A stretch of 64,000 nucleotides of DNA, from contig NZ_MAQA01000002.1 of assembly GCF_001692445.1 (NCBI RefSeq), forward strand, positions 124,001 through 188,000, read 5' to 3'. Below, in pieces: positions 7,874 to 16,295 of the stretch. The DNA is from Oerskovia enterophila. GTDB taxonomy: Bacteria; Actinomycetota; Actinomycetes; Actinomycetales; Cellulomonadaceae. The stretch's first letter is position 1; every line of letters starts with the position of its first letter. Made by a program: the position numbers and the translations under genes. The notes beneath the pieces are model-generated. The model did not search any database. It was given only the letters and a program-made list of their open reading frames with translations, and was not told where the DNA came from.

Positions 7874-8563
7874 ATGGTTGCAACCACGGTCCACCTCATG
7901 CGTCACGGTGAAGTCTTCAACCCGGACGGCATCCTCTACGGGCGAATCCCCGGGTACCACCTCTCCGAGCTCGGGCACACCATGGCGCGTCGCGTCGCGG
8001 GGCACCTGTCGGGCAAGCCCGCGGAAGGCGCACCCGCACTGCCCGACGACGGCGCGCACGAGCCCTTCGACGTCGCCCTGGTCATCGCGTCCCCGCTCCA
8101 GCGCGCGCAGGAGACCGCGACGCCCGTCGCCGAGGCCTTCGGCCTGCCGCTCGGGACCGACGAGCGGCTCATCGAGGCGGGCAACCACTTCGAGGGGATG
8201 AAGTTCGGCGTGGGCGACGGCTCGCTGCGCCACCCCGGGCACTGGCCCTACCTCTGGAACCCGCTGCGCCCGTCCTGGGGCGAGCCCTACAAGGAGCAGG
8301 TCGCGCGCATGCACGCCGCGATCCACGACGCCCGCGCGCAGGCCGAGGGGCGCGAGGTCGTGCTCGTGAGCCACCAGCTCCCCATCTGGATCTCGCGCCT
8401 GGCGTTCGAGGGCAAGCGCCTGTGGCACGACCCGCGCAACCGTCAGTGCTCGCTCGCGTCCCTCACCTCGTTGCGCTTCGACGGCGACCGCCTCGTCGGG
8501 ATCCACTACACCGAGCCGGTCGCGGACCTGCTGCCGGGGGCCGCGAAGGTCTCCGGAGCGTGA
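7874..8563 (+). CDS. histidine phosphatase family protein
   Basis: A 229-residue phosphoglycerate-mutase-like phosphatase. The phospho-accepting histidine is in LMRHGE (H11). An arginine follows in SPLQRAQETA, and the second catalytic histidine is in LVSHQLPIW. The family hydrolyses diverse small phosphates, and the substrate is not evident. ATG 7874 has GGGAG about ten bases upstream. It lies 52 bases ahead of the cytochrome c maturation genes on the same strand, and an AhpC/TlpA-type thioredoxin gene next to a histidine phosphatase is a recurring actinobacterial arrangement, so shared transcription is possible. Confidence 0.9.
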   Translation: MVATTVHLMRHGEVFNPDGILYGRIPGYHLSELGHTMARRVAGHLSGKPAEGAPALPDDGAHEPFDVALVIASPLQRAQETATPVAEAFGLPLGTDERLIEAGNHFEGMKFGVGDGSLRHPGHWPYLWNPLRPSWGEPYKEQVARMHAAIHDARAQAEGREVVLVSHQLPIWISRLAFEGKRLWHDPRNRQCSLASLTSLRFDGDRLVGIHYTEPVADLLPGAAKVSGA

Positions 8564-8615
8564 CCCACCAGGGGTTTCTCAGGTTGTGCCCAGGCAGGTG
8601 GGAGACAGTGCTGCC

Positions 8616-9260
8616 ATGATCCACCCCTTCCGTGCCCGGCACGGTCGCGCGCCCGCACCCGGGCGTCGCACCGCCGGTCGTCCTGCTCTCGTCCCCGTCG
8701 CGATCGTCTCGCTCGGCCTGGTCCTCACGGGCTGCGCCCAGGAGTCGGGCGCCACGAGCCCCGACGACGTCGTGGGTCAGGGCTACGTCTCGGGCGACGG
8801 CTCGGTCAAGACGTGGGACGTGTCGGACCGTGACGACCCCGTCGTCCTGACCGGCACGGACTTCGAGGGCAACGCGATCGACACGAGCGAGTGGGCCGGC
8901 GACGTCGTCGTGCTCAACACCTGGTACGCGTCGTGCGCGCCGTGCCGGGCCGAAGCACCCGACCTGGTCGCGCTCGCGAACGACCGCGCGGACCAGGGGG
9001 TGCGCCTGCTCGGGATCAACAGCACCGACGACGCGGGCGCCGCGCTCGCGTTCGAGCGCACGTTCGAGGTGCCCTACCCCTCGATCGAGGACACGCGCGG
9101 CGAGGCGATCGCGACGCTCGAGGGCTCGGTGCCCATCCAGGCGGTGCCCACGACGGTCGTCCTCGACCGCGAGGGGCGCGTCGCCGCGCGCATCATCGGT
9201 CGTGCCGAGGGCTCGACCCTCACCGGGCTCGTCGACGACGTCCTCGCAGAGGACGCCTGA
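8616..9260 (+). CDS. TlpA/ResA-type thiol-disulfide oxidoreductase lipoprotein
   Basis: A 214-residue extracytoplasmic thioredoxin-like protein. A lipoprotein signal peptide ends at LVLTGC (C40), and the redox site is CAPC (C107, C110) in the context NTWYASCAPCRAEAP. In System II cytochrome c maturation, ResA keeps the apocytochrome CxxCH cysteines reduced before heme attachment. Its position, four bases before ccdA and in one operon with resB and ccsB, supports that role. ATG 8616 is preceded by GGGAG at a rather long distance. Confidence 0.93.
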   Translation: MIHPFRARHGRAPAPGRRTAGRPALVPVAIVSLGLVLTGCAQESGATSPDDVVGQGYVSGDGSVKTWDVSDRDDPVVLTGTDFEGNAIDTSEWAGDVVVLNTWYASCAPCRAEAPDLVALANDRADQGVRLLGINSTDDAGAALAFERTFEVPYPSIEDTRGEAIATLEGSVPIQAVPTTVVLDREGRVAARIIGRAEGSTLTGLVDDVLAEDA

Positions 9261-9263
9261 CCC

Positions 9264-10103
9264 GTGAACCCTCTCTCCTTCGCCGGTGACGTCGGCACCA
9301 CGTTCGCCACCACGGCGTTCAGCGGTTCCATGCTGCTGGCGGTGCCCGTCGCGCTCCTCGCGGGGCTCGTGTCCTTCGCGTCCCCGTGCGTGCTGCCGCT
9401 CGTCCCCGGGTACGTCGGGTACGTGAGCGGGCTCGCCGCGGCCAACGCCGGCGCCACGTCGCGCCAGGCAGGCGGCAGCGGCGGTGGGGGTGGCGGTACT
9501 GCCGTCCGGACGGTGCGCGCCCCGGGCCGGTGGCGGGTCGCCACCGGCGTCGGGCTCTTCGTGGCCGGCTTCACGCTCGTCTTCGTCCTGCTCATGGTCG
9601 CCGCCGGTGCGGTCGGCGTGCACGTCAAGCAGTGGGAGGACGTCATCACGCGCGTCATCGGGGTCTTCGTGATCCTCATGGGCTTCGCGTTCATGGGTGC
9701 CATGCCGTTCCTCCAGCGCGACCGACGGCTGCACCTGAGCCCCACCGCGGGGCTGTGGGGAGCCCCCCTGCTGGGCATCGTGTTCGGCCTGGGCTGGGCC
9801 CCGTGCATCGGCCCGACGCTCACCGCCGTCATGGCGCTGTCGCTCGACGAGGCCACCGCGGGCCGCGGGGCGATCCTGGGCATCGCGTACAGCCTGGGCC
9901 TCGGCGTCCCGTTCCTGCTCATCGGGATCGGCCTCGAGCGGTCCAAGAAGGCCGTGGCCTTCCTGCGGCGCCACCGGCTCGCGATCATGCGCATCGGAGG
10001 CGGCATGCTCATCCTCATCGGCCTGGCGCTCGTGACCGGCGTCTGGGGCACCTGGACCTCGCGCCTCGGCGGGCTCATCACGGGCTTCGAGACGGTGATC
10101 TGA
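9264..10103 (+). CDS. ccdA: cytochrome c biogenesis protein CcdA
   Basis: A 279-residue, six-helix membrane protein that passes electrons from cytoplasmic thioredoxin to the extracytoplasmic ResA-like protein. The two functional cysteines lie in SPCVLPLVPGY (C42) and GWAPCIGP (C181). A glycine-rich loop around residues 70-80 separates the first helices. GTG start at 9264. The stop overlaps the resB start by one base (TGATG), indicating translational coupling. Confidence 0.95.
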   Translation: MNPLSFAGDVGTTFATTAFSGSMLLAVPVALLAGLVSFASPCVLPLVPGYVGYVSGLAAANAGATSRQAGGSGGGGGGTAVRTVRAPGRWRVATGVGLFVAGFTLVFVLLMVAAGAVGVHVKQWEDVITRVIGVFVILMGFAFMGAMPFLQRDRRLHLSPTAGLWGAPLLGIVFGLGWAPCIGPTLTAVMALSLDEATAGRGAILGIAYSLGLGVPFLLIGIGLERSKKAVAFLRRHRLAIMRIGGGMLILIGLALVTGVWGTWTSRLGGLITGFETVI

Positions 10104-12013
10104 TGAGCGACAAGGACCTCTACCGCCCCGAGGGCATCGACGACGCGTTCAGCCACCCCGAGCCCGAGGCTCGCCCCTCCGAGGGCGAGGCGCCCGCCGA
10201 GACGCGAGCGACGCCGTCGGGCAGCTCGAAGCGCGCCCCGCGCGCGACCGGACCCGACGCCGCGACCCCGGACACTGCCGGAACCGCGCGCAGCGGCGAG
10301 GCCGGCACGCCGCAGCTCCCCTCGCTCGGCCTCCAGGGCTCCCTGCGCTGGGTCTGGCGCCAGGTCACGAGCATGCGCGTCGCGCTCATGCTCCTCATGC
10401 TGCTGGCCGTCGCGGCCGTCCCTGGCTCGGTGCTGCCGCAGCGTCCGCAGGACCCGGCCGCGGTCCTGACCTACCTCCAGGACAACCCGCGCACGGGGGA
10501 GTGGCTCGACCGGCTGGGCTTCTTCGACGTGTACGCGTCGGTGTGGTTCTCCGCGATCTACATCCTTTTGTTCGTCTCCCTGGTGGGTTGCATCCTGCCG
10601 CGCACCAAGGCGCACCTGCAGGCCGTGCGCAACCGCCCGCCGCGCACCCCGCGACGGTTCGACCGCTTCCCCGCCAAGGCCGAGACCACGAGCACGGCGA
10701 CTCCCGACGAGGTCGTCGAGGCGGCCGCCGCGCACCTGCGCGGCCGGTTCCGCCGGCTGCCCACGTTCCGCGTGGACGTCTCGACCGAGCCGGCCGACGT
10801 GGCCCGCGGGCTGCCCGAACGACGGACCGTCGCCGCCGAGCGCGGCTACCTGCGCGAGACCGGCAACCTGCTGTTCCACCTCTCGCTCCTGGGCCTGCTC
10901 GTCTCGGTCGCGACCGGACAGCTCCTGCACTTCCGTGGGCAGGCGATCATCACGGAGGGGCGCGGGTTCGCGAACGCGGTCGTCGACTACGACACGTTCG
11001 AGAACGGCTCGCTGTTCCGGCCGAGCTCGCTCGTCCCGTTCTCGATGACCCTCGACTCGTTCGACGCCGAGTTCGCGATGGACCAGGTCGCGTTCGCGCA
11101 GTCGCGCGACTTCACGGCCAACGTCACGGTGCGCAACCCCGACGGTTCCTCGCAGGAGGAGCAGATCAAGGTCAACCACCCGATCGTGGCTGGCGGGGCC
11201 AAGATCTACCTGCAGGGCAACGGCTACGCACCCGAGGTCACCATCCACGACGCCGACGGGCAGGTCGCGTTCGCAGGCCGTGTCCCGTTCCTGCCCGAGG
11301 ACACCATGTACACCTCGCGCGGGGTCATCAAGGTGCCCGACACCTCGCCCGGGCTCGACCAGATCGGCCTCGTCGGCTACTTCCTGCCCACAGCCGAGGT
11401 CACCGAGGACGGGGCTCGCTCGATCTTCCCGCAGCCGGCCAACCCGCTGCTGGTCCTCGAGGTCTACCGGGGCGACCTGGGCCTCGACGACGGGCTGCCG
11501 CAGAACGTCTACCGCCTCAACACCGACACGCTCACGGCGTCGGTCGACGAGACGGGAGGCCGCGTCCAGGTCCTCGTCGCGCCGGGCGAGACGGTCGAGC
11601 TGCCGGACGGGCTGGGCACCCTGACGTTCGCCGAGGGGCCGGTCGCGCGCTACGTGGCGCTCGACATGCGGCACGACCCGGCGCTCGTCTGGATCCTCGT
11701 GTTCGCGCTCGGCGCGCTCGGCGGGCTGGCCGTCTCGCTCTTCACACCGCGCCGCCGCGTGTGGTTGCGTGTGTGGAGCGACGAGGTGCCCGACGGCGAG
11801 ACGTCCGCGCGGCGTACCGTCGTCACGGTCGCGGGGCTCGCCCGCGGCGACGACGCAGGACTCCAGGGAGAGGTCGACCGCGTGGTCGAGTCGCTCCCCG
11901 GGATCGAGCACGCGACCGAACCCCCCGACGAACGACCCGCCGCACGCGGCGGGTCCTCCACCCGAACCACCGGGCCGGCTCGCGCCGACCGACCACGAAA
12001 GGCTGACCGATGA
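10103..12013 (+). CDS. resB: cytochrome c biogenesis protein ResB
   Basis: A 636-residue membrane protein of the ResB/Ccs1 family. With CcsB/CcsA it forms the System II synthetase that moves heme outward and attaches it to cytochromes c. About 80 disordered residues precede the first helix (ALMLLMLLAVAAVPGSVLPQ); two more helices follow (YILLFVSLVGCILPRTK and GNLLFHLSLLGLLVSVATGQ), then a large extracytoplasmic domain and a final helix near residue 545. ATG 10103 overlaps the ccdA stop. The reading frame extends far upstream in ccdA, but that is antiparallel-free frame overlap, not extra coding sequence. Confidence 0.95.
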   Translation: MSDKDLYRPEGIDDAFSHPEPEARPSEGEAPAETRATPSGSSKRAPRATGPDAATPDTAGTARSGEAGTPQLPSLGLQGSLRWVWRQVTSMRVALMLLMLLAVAAVPGSVLPQRPQDPAAVLTYLQDNPRTGEWLDRLGFFDVYASVWFSAIYILLFVSLVGCILPRTKAHLQAVRNRPPRTPRRFDRFPAKAETTSTATPDEVVEAAAAHLRGRFRRLPTFRVDVSTEPADVARGLPERRTVAAERGYLRETGNLLFHLSLLGLLVSVATGQLLHFRGQAIITEGRGFANAVVDYDTFENGSLFRPSSLVPFSMTLDSFDAEFAMDQVAFAQSRDFTANVTVRNPDGSSQEEQIKVNHPIVAGGAKIYLQGNGYAPEVTIHDADGQVAFAGRVPFLPEDTMYTSRGVIKVPDTSPGLDQIGLVGYFLPTAEVTEDGARSIFPQPANPLLVLEVYRGDLGLDDGLPQNVYRLNTDTLTASVDETGGRVQVLVAPGETVELPDGLGTLTFAEGPVARYVALDMRHDPALVWILVFALGALGGLAVSLFTPRRRVWLRVWSDEVPDGETSARRTVVTVAGLARGDDAGLQGEVDRVVESLPGIEHATEPPDERPAARGGSSTRTTGPARADRPRKADR

Positions 12014-12975
12014 CCGTTGCCGAGCTGAGCTCCGACCTGGTGTGGGCGGCGGCGACCGCGCTCACGGTCGCGTTCATCGCCTTCGCGATCGACCTGTCCC
12101 GGCTGGGGGCCAAGGAACCGGTCGCCGAGCCGGCCGCCGCCGACGCCTCCGGTGACGCCGACGCCCCCGTCAGGGTCGCGGTCGCGACCCCCGCCAAGCC
12201 CGTCTCGCGCAAGGCCGCGGGCATCGGCATCTCGACGGGGTGGCTCGGCACCATCCTGCTCCTCGCCGCGATCGTGACCCGCGGGATCGCCGCCGGCCGC
12301 GCGCCCTGGGCCAACATGTACGAGTTCACGCTCGTCGGCGCGTTCGTCGCGATGGCGGTGTTCCTCGGGGTGAGCCTGCGGCGCGACGTGCGCTTCCTCG
12401 GCGCGTTCGTCACGGGCCTCTCGGTGCTGTTCCTCGTGGTCGCCCAGAACTCGTTCTTCCTCGACGCCACGGGCGTCCAGCCCGCGCTCCAGTCCTACTG
12501 GCTCGTGATCCACGTGGGGGTCGCGATCATCGCCACGGGCATCTTCACGGTCGCGTTCGTCATGTCGGTGATCCAGCTGCTGCGCGACTCGCGCGAGAAC
12601 GGCAACGCGTTCCTGGGGCATCCCGCCTGGCGCTGGCTCGACACCACGCCCCGGCCCGCGCAGCTCGAGGCGCTGAGCTTCCGCCTCAACGCGGTCGCGT
12701 TCGTCCTGTGGACCTTCACCATCATCGGTGGCGCGATCTGGGCCGAGCACGCCTGGGGCCGCTACTGGGGCTGGGACCCCAAGGAGGTCTGGAGCTTCGT
12801 CGTGTGGGTCGTCTACGCGGCCTACCTGCACGCCCGCACCACGCGTGGATGGTCCGGACGACGTGCGGCCTACTTCGTGATCGTGGGCTACGCGTGCGTG
12901 CTGTTCAACTTCACGGGCGTCAACCTGATCTTCAACGGCAAGCACTCGTACTCGGGTATCACGACCCAGGAGTAG
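12010..12975 (+). CDS. ccsB: c-type cytochrome biogenesis protein CcsB (CcsA family)
   Basis: A 321-residue heme-handling membrane protein, partner of ResB. The tryptophan-rich heme motif of the family is intact at HAWGRYWGWDPKEVWS, with conserved histidines in IHVGVA and in YLHARTT for heme ligation. Six to eight helices are evident, with a 25-residue alanine-rich cytoplasmic linker after the first. ATG overlaps the resB stop by four bases, and a strong terminator follows, closing the operon. Confidence 0.95.
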   Translation: MTVAELSSDLVWAAATALTVAFIAFAIDLSRLGAKEPVAEPAAADASGDADAPVRVAVATPAKPVSRKAAGIGISTGWLGTILLLAAIVTRGIAAGRAPWANMYEFTLVGAFVAMAVFLGVSLRRDVRFLGAFVTGLSVLFLVVAQNSFFLDATGVQPALQSYWLVIHVGVAIIATGIFTVAFVMSVIQLLRDSRENGNAFLGHPAWRWLDTTPRPAQLEALSFRLNAVAFVLWTFTIIGGAIWAEHAWGRYWGWDPKEVWSFVVWVVYAAYLHARTTRGWSGRRAAYFVIVGYACVLFNFTGVNLIFNGKHSYSGITTQE

Positions 12976-13004
12976 CAGGCCTGCCCCGGGCGGCCCGGGG
13001 CACG

Positions 13005-13035
13005 CAGGGTCGTCCCGCCGAGCGGGACGACCCTG
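13005..13035. terminator. terminator of the cytochrome c maturation operon
   Basis: A perfect 14-bp stem, CAGGGTCGTCCCGC and its complement, around a CGA loop, 30 bases after the ccsB stop. Confidence 0.88.
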
Positions 13036-13125
13036 TCGTGTATCCACCGGCCTTCACCGGATCTCGACACGGCCCGCGCCGTGGCTGCCTCGTCCTCACA
13101 GGTGCTCTCGCTAGAGTCGGCGCTC

Positions 13126-14421
13126 GTGACCAGCGAACGTGGTGGGCGGACGTGGCCCGAGGGCGACCCTGAGGCGGGCGCGAGCGGGGGTTCCCTGCCG
13201 AAGGACAGCGTGGTGCGCGGGCAGGTCCGCCACGCGGCTGCGCGTCGTGAGCACCGGTGGCTGCGCGTCGTCGCCCTCGTGACGACCGCGGTCCTGGCTC
13301 TCGGCGTGTCGGGGGCCGCGGCGCTCGTCGTGAAGTCGCTCGCCAACGTCGACCAGGTGGACACCAAGGAGCTCGTCGCACCCGAGGAGTCCCGCCCGCC
13401 CGTCGCGACCCCGGACCCCGAGGACCCCCTTGCAGGGCTCCCCGTGAACCTCGTCCTCATCGGTTCGGACGACCGGTCCGGGGTGAACGAGTCGATCGGA
13501 GGTGCCGAGGCAGGTATGCGGTCGGACACGACGATGCTCCTGCACGTCTCGGCCGACCGGTCGCGCGTCGAGCTCGTCTCGGTCCCGCGTGACCTGATGA
13601 TCCCGATCCCTGCGTGCACGGTCACGGGCGGGGGGACGACCAAGGCATCGTCCAGCGCGATGTTCAACTCGGCGTTCTCGAGGGGCTGGGACGCCGGTGG
13701 GGACCTCGCCTCGGCCGCGACCTGCACCCAGATGACCGTCGAGCAGATCAGCGGGGTGCGGACCGACGGGTTCCTGGTGGTCGACTTCGCGGGGTTCCAG
13801 ACCATGGTGGACGCGCTCGACGGCGTGCCCATCTGCATCCCCGAGGACATGAACGACGACGACTCCAACCTCCACCTCACCGCGGGCAACCACGTCCTGT
13901 CGGGCGCCGAGGCGCTCGCCCTCGCGCGCGCACGGCACGGGCTGAGCGACGGCTCGGACACCTACCGGATGGGTCGCCAGCAGGCGTTGCTCGCGGCGCT
14001 CACGAAGTCCGTGCTGAGCAAGAACGTCCTGACCGACCTCCCGAGCCTGATCAGGTTCCTGGACGCCGCGACGAGCTCGCTCACGATCAGCGGGGGCGTG
14101 GACCTCAAGGGGCTTGCGTTCTCGCTCCGCTCGGTGCGCGCGGACGCGGTCACGTTCCTGACGATCCCGTCGGGTCCCCAGCCGTCGAACCCCGCTCGCG
14201 TCGTCCTGAGCGACGAGGCCGCAGACGTGTGGGCCCGCCTGGCCGCCGACGAGCCGGTCGTGCCTGAGGCGCCCGCCGACCCACCGACACCTGACTCGGC
14301 CACGGTGCCACCCGTCGACGGCGCGACGACGACGCCCTCGCCCGACGCGCCGGTCGACCCTCTGGCCGACCGGCTGCCGGGCGAGGCGATCACGTCGGCC
14401 GACGCCCAGGAGACGTGCTGA
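13126..14421 (+). CDS. LytR-CpsA-Psr (LCP) family protein
   Basis: A 431-residue type II membrane protein whose extracytoplasmic LCP domain ligates undecaprenyl-linked polymers to peptidoglycan. The cytoplasmic lead is about 45 residues, then one helix (VVALVTTAVLALGVSG). The LCP domain shows the RSDTTMLLHV and VSVPRDLMIPIP motifs with the conserved aspartate and arginines, and ARARHGLSDGSD further on. The last 65 residues are proline/threonine-rich. GTG 13126 lies eight bases after a TAGAGT box, suggesting a leaderless mRNA. It stands alone between the cytochrome operon and a convergent gene. Confidence 0.92.
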   Translation: MTSERGGRTWPEGDPEAGASGGSLPKDSVVRGQVRHAAARREHRWLRVVALVTTAVLALGVSGAAALVVKSLANVDQVDTKELVAPEESRPPVATPDPEDPLAGLPVNLVLIGSDDRSGVNESIGGAEAGMRSDTTMLLHVSADRSRVELVSVPRDLMIPIPACTVTGGGTTKASSSAMFNSAFSRGWDAGGDLASAATCTQMTVEQISGVRTDGFLVVDFAGFQTMVDALDGVPICIPEDMNDDDSNLHLTAGNHVLSGAEALALARARHGLSDGSDTYRMGRQQALLAALTKSVLSKNVLTDLPSLIRFLDAATSSLTISGGVDLKGLAFSLRSVRADAVTFLTIPSGPQPSNPARVVLSDEAADVWARLAADEPVVPEAPADPPTPDSATVPPVDGATTTPSPDAPVDPLADRLPGEAITSADAQETC

Positions 14422-14468
14422 TCGCGGTGAGGCTCCTGGCGACGTAGCCGGTGCGGGCTGGTTCCTTG

Positions 14469-14975
14469 CTAGGAGGGGTCGTTGCTGCCCGACGACGGCG
14501 CGTCCGGCGCGCTGTCCGTCTCGCCCGTCGAGCCCTTGCCCGGGGATCGCGGCTCCTGCTCGCGCTCGTCCTTGCGGTCGGCCGCACCGGGGGCGTGGCC
14601 AGGAGCCGCGCCCGGCGCAGTCCCCGACCCGGACGCGGAACCCTCGTCGCGCGCCTCGCGACGACGCTGCTGCTCGAGCTTCCAGAGGAAGTCCGGGTCG
14701 TCGTCAGGAGCGACCGGTCCGCTGCTGCGGCGCCGTGCTCCTCCGGCCCCCGGGCGGCGGGGCGAGCCGGCGCCGCCCGCGGCGGCGTGACGCGAGCGCT
14801 GCGTGCGGGAGACCAAGATCCAGGCGAGCGGACCGACGAACGGCAGGAAGATGATCATCACGATCCACAGTCCCTTGGGGATCCCGCTCCGGTCGTGCTC
14901 TTCGCTCGTGGCGCAGTCGGAGAGGGCGTAGACCGCGAGGCCTACGGCGAGCAGGGTCAGCAGGACGCGGGACAT
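14469..14975 (-). CDS. PLDc_N domain membrane protein
   Basis: A 168-residue protein with an N-terminal helix (LLTLLAVGLAVYAL) and a second helix in the phospholipase D N-terminal-like segment GIPKGLWIVMIIFLPFVGP, followed by about 105 hydrophilic, disordered residues rich in Gly, Ser, Arg and Pro. No phospholipase catalytic domain is present; short PLDc_N-only proteins are frequent in actinobacteria and their role is unknown. ATG 14975 lies six bases after a TAGGCT box read on the minus strand, a leaderless arrangement. Confidence 0.85.
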   Translation of the reverse strand: MSRVLLTLLAVGLAVYALSDCATSEEHDRSGIPKGLWIVMIIFLPFVGPLAWILVSRTQRSRHAAAGGAGSPRRPGAGGARRRSSGPVAPDDDPDFLWKLEQQRRREARDEGSASGSGTAPGAAPGHAPGAADRKDEREQEPRSPGKGSTGETDSAPDAPSSGSNDPS

Positions 14976-15116
14976 GCCCCCAGCCTATGCGTCCGGGGCA
15001 AGGACGTGTCCAGGCTGCGGCCCGGGGGCTCCCGGGGGTGCGCGCGCGTGCCTTCCCGTGCGTCGTGAGGCGTGTCGCCCCGGGCTCCGCGGGGCGCCTA
15101 CCCTGGAGGGGTGCCC

Positions 15117-15419
15117 ATGGTCATCTACTCCGCCCTGCGCCTCGCGATCTTCGGGGTGCTCTTCGTCGTGCTCTACGCCTTCGGCCTCGGCCACTGGGTC
15201 GTGTGCGCGGTCCTCGCGGCCGTGCTCGCCCTGCTGGTCTCCTACCTGACGCTGCGGGGCCCGCGCGAGCGCGCTGCGCAGTACCTCGCGGACCGTGCCG
15301 CGCACCGCCGGGCGACCGGTGAGCAGTTCTCGCGGGCGGTCGAGGACGACGCCGCGTTCGAGGACGCCGCGGTCGACGCGGCCTCCGACGAGACGCACGC
15401 CCGCGGGACGGACGGCTAG
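15117..15419 (+). CDS. DUF4229 domain small membrane protein
   Basis: A 100-residue protein with two tightly spaced helices (FGVLFVVLYAFGLG and VVCAVLAAVLALLVSYLTL), then a charged cytoplasmic tail with an acidic, alanine-rich end. This matches DUF4229, whose function is unknown and which often neighbours menaquinone genes. The start is ambiguous: ATG 15117 has GGAGGG six bases upstream, while GTG 15111 in the same frame lies six bases after a TACCCT box and would suit leaderless reading. Its stop is shared with menA: the tetramer CTAG at 15416-15419 encodes a stop on each strand. Confidence 0.88.
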   Translation: MVIYSALRLAIFGVLFVVLYAFGLGHWVVCAVLAAVLALLVSYLTLRGPRERAAQYLADRAAHRRATGEQFSRAVEDDAAFEDAAVDAASDETHARGTDG

Positions 15420-16285
15420 AGCGCGAGCCCCAGTCCCAGCAGCACCCCGTACCCGAGCTCGAACATGCCCGTGCCCGCGAGGACCGGGACCAGCAGGGGG
15501 CCACGCGCCCCGGCGAGCACCGGGAGGGTCAGCAGCACTGCGGGCAGCAGCAGGAGCAGCACCAGCAGGGACCACGGTGCGGCGAACGCGCACACCACGG
15601 CCAGCAGGATCGGCACCCAGATCATCGCGACGTAGGCACGCCGCGCCCGGAAGTCGCCGAGCCGCACGGCCACTGTCCGCTTCCCGGCGAGCACGTCGGT
15701 GGGGATGTCCCGGACGTTGTTGATCATGAGCAGCGCGCACGCGAGCAGGCCCACGGCCACGGCGCCCACACCAGCGACCCAGGTGATGCGGCCGGCCTGC
15801 GTGTAGGTGGTCCCGAGGACCGCGACGAGCCCGAAGAACACGAAGACCCCGACCTCGCCGAGACCGCGGTAGCCGTAGGGATTCTTGCCTCCCGTGTAGA
15901 ACCAGGCCGCGGCGATCGCGACGGCTCCCACGGCCAGCAGCCACCAGTGGCCCGTGAGGGCCACGAGCCCCAGACCGAGGACCGCCGCCACGCCGAAGCA
16001 CACGAAGGCCGCGTTGCGCACCTGTGAGGCGAGCGCGGCCCCCGACGCGGTCAGCCGCATGGGGCCCACGCGGTCGACGTCCGTGCCGCGCACCCCGTCC
16101 GAGTAGTCGTTCGCGTAGTTCACGCCGACCTGCAGCGCGAGCGCGACGCCCAGCGCGAGCAGCGCGGGCCAGAACGCGAACGCGTCGATCTGTGCCGCGG
16201 CTCCGGAGCCGACGAGGACGGGTGCGGCCGCCGCGGGGAGGGTGCGCAGGCGCGCGCCCGCGACCCATTCGGCAGAGGTGGCCAT
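15416..16285 (-). CDS. menA: 1,4-dihydroxy-2-naphthoate polyprenyltransferase MenA
   Basis: A 289-residue membrane prenyltransferase of the UbiA superfamily. It attaches the polyprenyl chain to dihydroxynaphthoate, giving demethylmenaquinone. The two aspartate-rich magnesium motifs are NYANDYSDGVRGTD near residue 80 and INNVRDIPTD near residue 190. About eight helices are visible. It lies ten bases downstream of menE on the same strand, so these two probably share a transcript. The product is the substrate of MenG (28660) and its prenyl donor could come from the synthase at 47814. Confidence 0.95.
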   Translation of the reverse strand: MATSAEWVAGARLRTLPAAAAPVLVGSGAAAQIDAFAFWPALLALGVALALQVGVNYANDYSDGVRGTDVDRVGPMRLTASGAALASQVRNAAFVCFGVAAVLGLGLVALTGHWWLLAVGAVAIAAAWFYTGGKNPYGYRGLGEVGVFVFFGLVAVLGTTYTQAGRITWVAGVGAVAVGLLACALLMINNVRDIPTDVLAGKRTVAVRLGDFRARRAYVAMIWVPILLAVVCAFAAPWSLLVLLLLLPAVLLTLPVLAGARGPLLVPVLAGTGMFELGYGVLLGLGLAL

Positions 16286-16295
16286 GGTGCTCCGA